Source: Corella eumyota (taxonomy: Eukaryota; Chordata; Ascidiacea; Phlebobranchia; Corellidae). Taken from it: a DNA stretch of 64,000 bases. The notes beneath the pieces were generated by a model. That model worked only from the letters and a program-made list of their open reading frames with translations. It searched no databases and was not told where the DNA came from. Position 1 is the first letter of the stretch. Each line of letters starts with the position of its first letter. A program made the position numbers and the translations under genes. Where the stretch lies: positions 13,772,501 to 13,836,500 of the forward strand of contig OY720097.1 of the NCBI GenBank assembly GCA_963082875.1. Direction: 5' to 3'. Of this stretch, positions 1-15,341 are shown one piece after another.

Positions 1-88
1 AATTATCATTTTAAAGTCTATAATTTAATCCATGAGGTTTAAATAATCTAGAAAAAAGTTAATTAAAATGTTTCTAAATGTATATTAG
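1..88 (+). other. intron of ATM, cut by window edge
   Basis: AT-rich non-coding sequence ending in an AG acceptor at 87-88 directly before the first ATM exon that can be read. No other signal is seen. Confidence 0.7.
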
Positions 89-6005
<5,917 letters not shown>

Positions 6006-6024
6006 AGTCATTTAACAACATTTC

Positions 6025-6030
6025 TTTATT
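6025..6030 (-). terminator. poly(A) signal of ATP5PB
   Basis: TTTATT on the plus strand (AATAAA on the minus strand), 150 bp after the ATP5PB stop. It lies upstream of the ATM poly(A) signal, so the two convergent transcripts probably overlap at their 3' ends. Confidence 0.5.
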
Positions 6031-6094
6031 TTTGTTTTTCATTTCTTACTTTATCAACGTTCATTTCAAGAATTAAAAAAGTTCGAATTAGTTC

Positions 6095-6100
6095 AATAAA
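6095..6100 (+). terminator. poly(A) signal of ATM
   Basis: AATAAA 90 bp after the ATM stop codon. It is the first canonical signal downstream, so the ATM transcript probably ends near 6115-6130. Confidence 0.6.
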
Positions 6101-6182
6101 ATTAGTTGTTTTTAAACAAGCAAGACAGCCAGCCATACACTTTTGATACAGGTCCAAGAAACTCTACTCTTACATCTTTCTG

Positions 6183-8304
6183 TTAAATGAATTTTGCTTC
6201 CAGTTTAGTATTAAGTATTGCCAAAACTTCGGTGCAAATTGTGTCTTTGGCCTTCGCAGTTATGTGCCACACTTGGGCATTAAGAGATATTTATATTTTT
6301 TTGTGTTACTAACTTTTTTTAAATACATATTCAAATTAACTGTAGCATTAAAGAAATTTTGTTTATTAGGAACTACACATAGAATTTAAAATGTGGTAAC
6401 CACCAGATGCAGAAAAGGAATTTATTATAAATTTCGAACTAAAAGTTTTATAAATTAGAGGTTGTTGGAACTCAAGCGGTCTTTATGTTATTCAATTGGG
6501 AAATGCATGCACTTAAGGTTGCCTTTTGCTGTAAAAAAAATATATATATATATATATACGTAAAGAATAAAATATATAAATTCCAACTAAAAAATTTTTG
6601 TTTAACAACAAAAGTCTTACAATACAAGGTCTTAAAAAACAGTTAGTTTTACATACCGAGGCTGGAGTAAGAGTTTCCATAATTTTTTGTTCAATCCACT
6701 TTACCATGTGACCATGCGCAAGTTCTGTGTCTACTTTCTGAACAGCAATCTGGTAATCCAATTTGTTTTTAACTGCATCGATAACAGTCTTTTGTCTTTG
6801 GAGGAACTCAGTTTCCAACATCATAGCAAGATTGACCTATAAAACATTTTATAAAGGTTTTATAATATATTACTAGTAGAAGATAGCATAGTAATACATG
6901 TTGTAAAATAACATAACTATTTTGTGTGTGCATAAAGTAATTTTAATTTTAAAAAGTTTTGGTATTTGTTACATTATGTAAAAATGATTTTGTTTAAAAA
7001 ATACCCAATACTTAAATAAATGATTTCAATGTTAGTTAAAGCATTGCAAAATTATAATTCAAGGATATTAATCAAATTATATTGGACGCTGTGTTAAAAA
7101 TCATATATACTATATTTTTTTTGTTCTACCTTCTTTGCCTCATTGAACAATTCTTGAGCTCCTGATCTCCATTGTTCCAACTTTGTTTCCTCGATGCGAT
7201 CAATAAGACCTTTAACCTCTTCATCTTTCACTTGTTCATAAGCAAGAATTTGGTTCTTGGATTTGTAAAAAAAATTCAAATTAGTTAAACGAAAAAAGCT
7301 AAATATTCAACAACATAAGGCCTGATGCAACAATAGGTTTTGATAACACATTATAAATTAATAAGTTGTTACTTTTTTCTATCTTACCACTCTAGAGTTT
7401 TCATAAAAATCCCTGATATAAGAGCCACCATATATGTTTAGTACAGTAACAGTTCCGAAAAGGGTGAATGTGTACCAAGTCTCAGGAGTGTAAACATAAA
7501 ACTCTTTTGACACTAACATTGCTGCTACACCAGCAGCCAAGGTATACAAACCTGTGCAAAGTTAAAAAGAAAGTGCAAATTAAATAATCAAGAATTATCA
7601 TAACCACCATAGCGTTTTAATCCAACGCAGTTTAAAAGTTTTAAAATTATAGGTTATAAAATTAATTCAAAACATTTAATGTATATATATTATAATATTT
7701 TACTAAACTAAAAGAAAAACTACTTACCAGTGGCTCCTGTTCTTGGATATAGAAACTGAAACCAGTATTCAGGAACAACATAATGACGAAGCATTTTTGA
7801 GTCAAAGTCTGGTAAGGGGGGTAAGGGACCCATTCCCTCGTAGGGTGCACCTGGCATTTGATAATTTTCCCAGTCCATTAATCTTTTCTATAAAATAAAT
7901 TTTTACAGTTAGTTAAACTACTTCGTGCAAACAAACCGAAATAAAATTTCTTTAAAGAATATTTACAGGATATTTGTTATCCACTACAAGGGAAGCGGCG
8001 GAATCTCCTGTGGTTGTTACATCATTGGCGTTAAATCTTGCTGCTGCAACTCTTACACAACGCGGAGCATCTTTCAATACTGTTTGACCTAAAATATAAT
8101 AAAGAAAAATATATATAAATAATACAAAACACAACCTTTGAAAAAATACTTGGTCATTTCATTAAAAGAGACAAATAATTTGCAAAACCACAATTAGTAT
8201 GGCACAAATAACAACAAAATAAACCAATTTAAAATTTTAACAAATAGTTTATTTAATACTATTTCACAAAACTTACCAGATTTAAACAAAAATCGTGAAA
8301 GCAT
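6183..8304 (-). CDS. ATP5PB: ATP synthase F(0) complex subunit b, mitochondrial
   Basis: Peripheral stalk subunit of mitochondrial F1F0 ATP synthase, anchored in the inner membrane. Exons in transcript order: 8304-8277, 8088-7967, 7887-7728, 7551-7388, 7255-7130, 6836-6657, 6251-6183; 849 nt, 282 residues, against 256 in human. It starts MLSRFLFKS, a basic hydrophobic mitochondrial presequence. Next comes the proline-rich PPLPDFDSKM and YWFQFLYPRTGATG (human FFQFLYPKTGVTG), then two hydrophobic stretches (LYTLAAGVAAMLVSKEFYV and the TFTLFGTVTVLNIYGG run) that form the membrane hairpin. The rest is the long charged helix of the stator (EQVKDEEVKGLIDRIEE, KNKLDYQIAVQKVDTE), ending KDTICTEVLAILNTKLEAKF. 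The extra length is N-terminal to the membrane hairpin. Its start lies ~650 bp from that of RPL36A on the other strand. Confidence 0.95.
6540..6558. repeat. (TA)n microsatellite
   Basis: About nine TA units within the last intron of ATP5PB. Confidence 0.9.
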
Positions 8305-8955
8305 ATTTGCATTCGAAGTTGATTCTAAATTTGATCCAAATATCAATAAATTAACTTAAAATCTAAAATTAAAAAGTACTAATATTAAGTGGTATGTTGT
8401 GGAAATGGAAATTGTTTTTGGTCTCCTTGTTATACGTTCAAAGTAAGATTTTAAGTAAATCCTTAATACAAAATTAATTCGAGTAGTCACATAAATATTA
8501 TAAATTATAAAAGGTCAATTTTTGCCGGTTACCATAAAATTATTTTATACGGTTTTTATGTAAAAATTTGTAAAAAAAAAACTTATTTAAAAAGATTTAC
8601 TCCATTTTAAAAATATACATAAAATATATAAATAAATTTAAAAAAATGAATTATAAGTATATTTATAATAATAGTATGTTAAAAAAGGTATTTGAATATA
8701 TATTTAACAGCGATAGTTCGAACTAAACGGAACTACGTACTTTTTTGTTTTATTTTACGGAAATGCCTTAAATTTAACAAAACATTTAATAATAATTAAA
8801 CCAAACTCCAATAAAAACACTCCACAATGTTAAGTTGTTAAACAGTTGAGGGTAAATTAAAAAAGTCGAATATAGCGCACCCTTGCGTAGAAAAATCTGA
8901 TCCCCTAAAACGAAATTCGTGTAAACACCTTTTCGATCACCAAAACTTGATCAAA
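8305..8955. promoter_or_regulatory. divergent intergenic region between ATP5PB and RPL36A
   Basis: About 650 bp separate the two start codons, so both promoters must lie here or be shared. The sequence is AT-rich, with only a few GC-richer words near 8700-8745. A pyrimidine run (CCTTTTC, 8929-8935) about 20 bp before the RPL36A start codon resembles the 5'-terminal oligopyrimidine tract of ribosomal protein mRNAs. No clear TATA box was recognised. Confidence 0.4.
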
Positions 8956-10232
8956 ATGGTACATCTTTATCTATTTTAATCTAAAATCTTGTATATTATA
9001 AATCTAAATTACTGTTAAAAAAATAACTTTTAAAATATAAGTAGAAAGATAGTATAGTTTACGTTATGTAGATTATTCTTGCGGTCATATTACAGGTTTT
9101 ATTATATGTATTAAAACATTGATCAGTAAAACAGTTTTATTATGTATAGGTTAACGTACCGAAAACCCGTAAAACCTATTGTGGTCACAAGAACTGCAAG
9201 AGGCACACCTTGCACAAAGTCACTCAGTATAAAACTGGAAAGGCTTCTTTATTTGCTCAGGGAAAACGACGTTATGATCGTAAACAATCTGGATTTGGTG
9301 GTCAAACAAAACCTGTCTTTCACAAAAAGGTACGAAAATACGAGTTTTTGATAAGTGTTTTGTAACCAATATTTTAAAACTATGTATAACTATGTTTTTT
9401 AGATATAATATAATGATAGATTAACAAGTCTGCGTCAGTCTGTCTGTCTTATGTCTTTGTGTAATTGCATAAATTTTTATCTTCTATATGTACTTATACA
9501 AAATATTAGTTCTGCATATAAGTTAAATTCACATTTTTTTTAAATATCACATTATTATTTAAAATCAATTCGAAATTTCTATAATTAACTATAAATATTT
9601 TGTTTTTTGGTGGTAATATTTATTTAAAATAAAACTAACAGTGGATACGTAGAATCCACGCTACCAAATTATAAATTCTTATGAGAAAAAAATGTTATAA
9701 ATGTTTTTGCTATTAAATTTTGTTAAATTGTAATGAAGCAATTGTGTTTTTATATTAAAGCCTTTTTGCACTAGTACTTTAATAATTTAAAGTTTATTTA
9801 AAACATACCCATTAAACATTAAAAAAACTTTCATGTGGCACTTATTTTTACTTTATACTAATGTTTTGCTTAAAAAAACTTCAGGTGCAGGATCTGAGAT
9901 AAGGTGTTTTAATTTTTTTTTTAAATTACAAATATAAAATTTTTAGTTGTTATTTCTAGGCCAAAACCACAAGAAAGATAGTCTTAAGAATGGAATGTAC
10001 TGTATGTAAATCTCGAAAACAACTTCCAATCAAGAGATGTAAGCACTTTGAGTTGGGAGGAGACAAAAAACGAAAGGTAAATTATATTTTAAGAAATTGT
10101 CAATAAATAATTTTGTTTGTACCATTGTTGCAAGTTTACATTCATTATTGGATTGGCCAGTTAGTTTATTTTTATATTTTTTGTAATAATTTTATATATC
10201 TTTTTTTACAGGGACAAATGATTCAGTTTTAA
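8956..10232 (+). CDS. RPL36A: 60S ribosomal protein eL42 (L36a/L44)
   Basis: Large ribosomal subunit protein at the E site. Exons 8956-8958 (ATG only), 9150-9329, 9960-10076, 10212-10232; total 106 residues, the exact family length. An intron immediately after the ATG gives [11 protein letters not shown]. Family landmarks are [32 protein letters not shown] and the C-terminal QMIQF. The zinc-binding cysteines are YCGHKNC and ECTVC, i.e. CX4C and CX2C. Pro in GGQTKPVF corresponds to the position tied to cycloheximide sensitivity in yeast L42. The second intron (9330-9959) is the longest; I looked for a snoRNA there and saw no clear box C/D pair. Confidence 0.97.
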
Positions 10233-10250
10233 GCATTTCTTCTGAAAACA

Positions 10251-10256
10251 AATAAA
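10251..10256 (+). terminator. poly(A) signal of RPL36A
   Basis: AATAAA 19 bp after the RPL36A stop, giving a very short 3' UTR as is usual for ribosomal protein genes. Confidence 0.8.
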
Positions 10257-10570
10257 CCACAAAAACTTATATTTTGAGTTATGTTTATTTGGTCAAGTTT
10301 AGGGAATGATGTATTAAATTTTGTTTGTTTTATTTAGTCACAAACGTGGTTAAAAAAGGGTGCAACAGGTACCCTTTTATTACCACCAGACACTGCCCTT
10401 ATTCAAACCCAACAAAGAAAAAAAAAAGATTTATTATTTGTATTGCCCCTTGACCAAAGCAAAATCTCAACATATAAAAAAAAACAACATTTATGATTTT
10501 GCTTTAAAAGTTGTGTCTACTTTGGGAAAGTAATTATTTTACGATGAGCTGTCTGGATCGTGGAAAAAAT
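10257..10570. other. convergent spacer with a short hairpin
   Basis: AT-rich spacer between RPL36A and the first hydroxylysine-kinase-like gene. It contains a perfect 8-bp stem, AAAAGGGT (10354-10361) and ACCCTTTT (10371-10378), with a 9-nt loop. A TTTATT at about 10429 could be the minus-strand poly(A) signal of the kinase gene. Confidence 0.5.
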
Positions 10571-12482
10571 TCAATGTTTTATTGAGTTGGTCCATAGGTT
10601 AAGCGTTTCTTTTTCGCCTCGACTTTTGTACTTTTGAAAAAGTTGGCGAACCATGATTTCATCTTTCCCCGAATATTCGATATTTTCCGGTTCCAATTTT
10701 CGCGATTTGGCTGAACCGCCAAGCGATTGCGCAAATCTCTTTATAACAGACTTGTACAACATGTCTATTTCTATAGAATTTAGTGGTATAATTGAATTGT
10801 ATCCTGCAATGGCTTTTGACGCGACCTTGTCAACATTTAACCTCATTCTTAGAGCAGTAACACACTGGTAGGCAACCAAAATAGCTAATTCAAAAACCCA
10901 GTAACTGTATATCATGTCCCCAAAATCGATAATTCCTTGAAAAAAATAAATTATTTGATGTTTTCCATATATTTATCTAATAAACATAATTTTGAGGCTA
11001 TAAAAACGCAAGACTTACGTCTGCACTTTGTCATAGCAGTACTTAAATACAAACCTGAAAATTCCCACTTTGTATTTTCCTGGCCGTTTATCTTTTTGTT
11101 TTCTAATTTTACCAAGATGTTGGCGTCGTTACCGTCACTGTGAATAAGACCTAGTAAAATTTACACTGAATTTTAACAGGTTTTAAATATAACGTTTTAT
11201 AGTTTGGTTAATTTATGGATCAAATGCATTTTATGTTTAGGATGCTAAGTTTAGGGCTAGCAATGGTCTGCTTAGAATTGGTAAATAAGCACGCTAACCT
11301 GTTCTTAAATATTTTAGCTTGGGAAAAACTTGATTACTAAAATCGTTCACAGTATCTTCGCACATTCTCTTTAATGTTTGATCTTCTATAAAGGAAATGG
11401 CAGTCATTGTTTCTTTGACGTTAATACAGTTCCACATCGAGTTTTTCCGAACCAAATCTTTGCATTTAAGGTCCTAATTAAAATTTATGGGTAAAAAACA
11501 TTTACTGTGTGTAATGCTTATTTTTTAAAGAACAAGCGAGTATTTAAAATGCACAGCCTGTTTTAGTTATACCTTAGTTACACCTACCAACCTTTATATT
11601 TAAGTTTAGTTTAGCAAAGTTTTTTCCGCAGTCGTAGGCCACATTTTCCATATTTTCTTGATTTAATGTCAATTCTTGAATAAATGTACCAGGTAGAAAA
11701 GTCAGCAGTTGAACAATATATTGGTCTATTATTTTATACTTGCTAGTTTTTCTTTCTAGAAATGCACAATATAGGTCAAAAACTTTTAAAATTATTGCAT
11801 TATTGAAGGTATTAAAACATAATTAAATAGAATTATTTGAAAAGTTTTATTAAAGTAAAGGGAATCTTTTCCAACCTGTGGTTATCGTTTCCACATACTT
11901 TTGAGACAAGGTCTTGACAGGTTGCGGAGTCTTAATATCAGTTATGTGGAACAACGTTTTTGATATTGCGTTGTAAATATCTAAAATGATAACATTACTT
12001 TAGTCTTATAAAATAAGTCGTAGAGTCGTTAAGTACAGTCTTAGTACACACTAATTGGCAAGTTAAATATAGGGCAATGCAATTAAAAATATTTAAAATA
12101 GAAAAAGGAAGCTTTAAACTAGGTAACGAAATATGTTACCCCATAAATATGCTTTGAACTTGTCATTATCATATTGAGGATAAACTTTAATTGTGATAAT
12201 AAAAAAAGTGTTTACTATTTCAAGTTCAGGAAAAATGCCATTCCTTCAATTTCTATTTTTAGACTTACCTACGTTTTGTGCAGTGTATTGTATAACTTTC
12301 ATGTTGTATTTTACTAAGTTATTATCGTCTTTATTTTTTTTGACATCAATGATAAAGTTTTGATCATCATAACTAACTTCTTCTTTAACTTTTATTAGTT
12401 CGAGCCCATAGTATTTATCAGCAATTCGTTTTATTTGGTTGATATTTAGTTTCAGGCGAGTTTTAAAAAACCTTTTATTCAT
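10571..12482 (-). CDS. HYKK: hydroxylysine kinase-like protein, copy A
   Basis: APH/choline-kinase-fold enzyme. Characterised HYKK phosphorylates 5-hydroxylysine in lysine breakdown, and this substrate is inferred by homology only. Exons 12482-12269, 11980-11876, 11755-11592, 11473-11299, 11150-11055, 10935-10571; 372 residues (human 373). Seen: YYGLELIKVKEEVSYDDQNF (human YDDQNF in the ATP-binding lobe), VQLLTFLPGTF (human VRLLTYLPGRP), the catalytic loop LIHSDGNDANILV with Asp and Asn in place, and the metal-binding IIDFGDM followed by YSYWVFELAILVAYQ. The loop reads HSD where the family usually has HGD. The start was chosen because copy B begins at the same distance before YYGLE; an in-frame ATG also exists 20 codons upstream at 12542. 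Exon phases are identical to copy B. Confidence 0.9.
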
Positions 12483-12887
12483 AGTTATAACAACAATGTC
12501 CTTATGTTTAGTTACGACATGTTTTGCAATAGCAAACTGCATGGCTATGCTACGTTTTCCTGTTTAGATAGGATTTTCTTGTTTACCAAGTCTCGTTTTT
12601 TAAATTAAAAAGAGAATAAATTGAATACAAATAAGTTTAGCTTTATAATTCTTACGTGAATTCGTATCGATTTTTACTGACTATACACCCGCTAAATCTT
12701 TGTCCCTGTATAAAAACACTACTGTATACTTAAGGTTGTTGTTGTTATTATATTTTAAAACACCGCAGGGCAGTGTACTTATAGTCAACCGTGAGGTTAT
12801 TTCTTACAGGTAAACATTATTAAACAAAAGACTAAAGAAAAATTTTGGCTTAAAAGCTTTTCTAATACAAATTGCACACAATTTAGC
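12483..12887. promoter_or_regulatory. divergent region of HYKK copy A and the small peptide gene
   Basis: About 400 bp between two opposite start codons. It holds a TATAAAA box at 12709-12715 on the plus strand and an open 20-codon extension upstream of the HYKK-A start (12483-12542). A possible 5' UTR splice site pair (TTACAG/GTAAAC) lies near 12805-12815. Confidence 0.4.
12709..12715 (+). promoter_or_regulatory. TATA box for the small peptide gene
   Basis: TATAAAA about 175 bp upstream of the ATG at 12888, in the right orientation and not inside another gene. Confidence 0.45.
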
Positions 12888-13063
12888 ATGAGATTTCTAC
12901 TGTCTGTCATCATAAGCTTGGCTGTTGCTTTGTTAAGTAAGTGCTACATTTTTTTGTTATGAAATCTGTCATATCAAATCTGATATCATGTTTAGTCAAA
13001 CGGAAATATTATAATCGCGCCAGCACATACGTCGGAAGGAACCTGAAACTGATCAACCATTAA
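12888..13063 (+). CDS. putative small secreted cationic peptide
   Basis: Not recognised as any known family. Exon 1 (12888-12936) encodes MRFLLSVIISLAVALL, a textbook signal peptide, and ends at a strong GTAAGT donor. A 59-nt intron ends in TTTAG (12991-12995). Exon 2 (12996-13063) continues in frame with IKRKYYNR and ends KLINH before TAA. The precursor would be 38 residues; after the signal peptide it has several Lys/Arg and no Asp or Glu, and a KRK cluster could serve as a processing site. A TATA box lies upstream and an AATAAA follows at 13139. A second acceptor at 13132-13133 would give a different tail, beginning SFNKQICTF and ending RYLLC before TAA 13202-13204. It could be a neuropeptide, an antimicrobial peptide or chance; expression is unproven. 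Confidence 0.45.
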
Positions 13064-13138
13064 ACCACTAAAAAATGATTTAATTCATGTTACTACGAGT
13101 GCTTAAACTGTTAACACATTTATACTATCACAGGCTTT

Positions 13139-13144
13139 AATAAA
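13139..13144 (+). terminator. poly(A) signal of the small peptide gene
   Basis: AATAAA 76 bp after the TAA of the two-exon model. A second AATAAA at 13209-13214 would serve the alternative-acceptor form. Confidence 0.4.
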
Positions 13145-13241
13145 CAAATATGTACATTCGCGTGGTTTGGCTCATTTATGTATTTAAGATATCTTTTGTG
13201 CTAAATACAATAAATAATATTGCCTTTTTTGTATGTTTTAA

Positions 13242-13247
13242 TTTATT
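13242..13247 (-). terminator. poly(A) signal of HYKK copy B
   Basis: TTTATT on the plus strand (AATAAA on the minus strand) about 20 bp beyond the HYKK-B stop codon. Confidence 0.6.
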
Positions 13248-13267
13248 CACGCCGTTTAGATTTTTTT

Positions 13268-14819
13268 TTAGTTGAGCAATTTCTTTTTTTGCACCAAATT
13301 AAACCATAGCCCCATTGTTTCACTTTTTCCTTTAGTCCAATAGTTTTGTAAAAGTTGGCGCGCAATTTTTTCATCTTTTCCGGCATATTTCATGTTTTCC
13401 GGGTTCAAATGTCGAGTTCTTGTCGAACCAGATATCGATTGCACTAATCTTTTTAAAATAGAGAGGTACAAAACGTCTTTTTCAGTCGAGTTTAATGGTA
13501 TAATAGATTGGTATCCCGCAATGACCTTTGATGCGACTCTGTCAACATTTAAACCCATTCTTGTGGCAGACACACATTGGTAAGCGACCAAAATTGACAG
13601 TTCAAATATCCAATGACTATATACCATGTCACCAAAATCGATTATTCCTTAATGAGAAAAAAAATTAAAATTCAACTTTTTTTTTCAAGAATGTGATTTT
13701 AAAAAATTAACCTGAAAATCCCCATTCATTATTTTTTTCATTATTTTCTTTTTTTAATTTTAACAAAATATTTGCATCATTCCCGTCGCTGTGGATTAAC
13801 CCTTGAAATCAAACAAAGAATAAATTATTGTTTTATAGCTTTAGCTTTTTTGACTAAATCAACAAATAAATAGATATCCTAATAAAAGTCAATTTCATCT
13901 ATGAGTTTAAATATACCTTTTCTTAAGTCACCCAATTTTGGTAATATTTCTTTAATGAAGTTTTCTAATACTTTGTTGCACATTTTTCGTAATATATCGT
14001 CTTCTATTAAAGCTACAAAAGTACGCGTTTCCTTTATATTAAGAGGATGCCAAATTGAGTTAACGTTACCTAAATCTTCGCGTTGAACATCCTAAAACAA
14101 GTTTTACACAAAGTTTTTCTAAAATTATTATTTGGTTATGTACATTAAATACTAACTGTAATATTTAAATCTAGTTTTGCAAAGTTTTTTCCACATTCGT
14201 AGGCTATCTCTTCACCGTTGGCTTGAGTTAGTTTTACATCTTCAAGAAATGTTCCAGGAAGATAAGTCAGCAATAACACAATAAATTTGTCTGTTTCTTG
14301 AGTTTTTCTATGGTTATCTCGTCTATCTTTGAAGTAAAAAGAAGCTTAATGACATATATATAGCTAAAATTAGTATAGTAGCTTTTGTAAATGTTCTCTC
14401 GAACCTACCCTTAGGTACAACTTCCACAAGCCTGTTAGACAGCGATTCTACGGGTTTTGGGGCATTAACATCAGTGATGCGCTGCATTTTTTTGGATATT
14501 GTGTCACAAATATCTTAAAATAAAAAAATTGATTGTTTTTTTACCGAATATTTTACAATTTAAAAAAAAAATATTGAGTAGGTATGTTTTAAAAAATTGA
14601 GTTACCTTTCTTTTTTACAGAATACTTGAGTATTTTCATATTAAATTTTGCCGTGTTGTCCCTGGATTCATTATCTTTCACATCAATGATAAAGTTTTGA
14701 TCTTCATAGCTGACTTCTTCTTTAACTTTAACTACTTCTAGTCCGTAATATTCATTTGCGATTTGCTTTATTTGGTCAGTTTGAATCTTCGGATTCGTGT
14801 TAAATTCTTTAGTTGACAT
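13268..14819 (-). CDS. HYKK: hydroxylysine kinase-like protein, copy B
   Basis: Tandem paralogue of the gene at 10571-12482. Exons 14819-14606, 14513-14409, 14326-14157, 14091-13917, 13801-13712, 13647-13268; 377 residues. Exons 1, 2 and 4 have the same lengths as in copy A (214, 105 and 175 nt) and all phases agree. Landmarks: YYGLEVVKVKEEVSYEDQNF, LLTYLPGTFLED, the catalytic loop LIHSDGNDANILL with the same HSD variant, IIDFGDMVYSHWIFELSILV, and a lysine-rich end VQKKKLLN. Start ATG 14819 fits copy A. A possible extra 5' exon at 15341-15308 (MQRYVNTNYRE) joins in frame to an acceptor at 14837-14838 and would add 17 residues. The two copies differ along their whole length, so the duplication is not recent. 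Confidence 0.88.
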
Positions 14820-15307
14820 TTTTATTAATTCTATTTCTGTACCAGTAGAATACTTTTAATCACGCTTTTACTCTTAATTTAACTTAAACCACTCTGTAAT
14901 AGTAGAACTTATAAGTATTATCAATTTTGGATAAACCCATATAAGCTTACCTTATTTATATAAACTGATAGTTTTTTTATGTTAACTCAAATTGCAGTTG
15001 TTATTTATTCTCCAACAAGCGTTTATTTTACCTCCCCGTTTTAGTTATTTGTGTTTACCTAGAATTTGTTTATCAACTGACGGTATGCGTTTAACAACTA
15101 TTTATGTGGGAGTCTTGAACTTGGTTTCCTAGTATTGCTTTTATATGTTAAACAAATCATTGGGCTTGTTACTAAGTGCAAATGTTGTTTTTTAAAGCAA
15201 AATTGGTAGTTCATTTTTTTACTGAAACAACTTAATAACATAAAATTAGATAAAACGTATTCTATCGTATATTTTTAAAAACTAAATAGAATTTAATATT
15301 CTCTTAC

Positions 15308-15341
15308 CTTCACGATAATTTGTATTCACATATCGCTGCAT
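15308..15341 (-). CDS. possible upstream first exon of HYKK copy B
   Basis: ATG at 15341-15339 opens an 11-codon frame (MQRYVNTNYRE plus one base) ending at a good donor (GTAAGAG). Spliced to the acceptor TACAG just before 14836, it reads EIELIK and then the annotated methionine, with no stop. Either N-terminus is possible. Support comes only from splice signals and frame. Confidence 0.35.

Noticed and set aside
9330-9959. RPL36A intron examined for an intronic snoRNA
   Set aside because: No paired box C (RTGATGA) and box D (CTGA) with a terminal stem, and no convincing H/ACA hairpins, could be found by eye.
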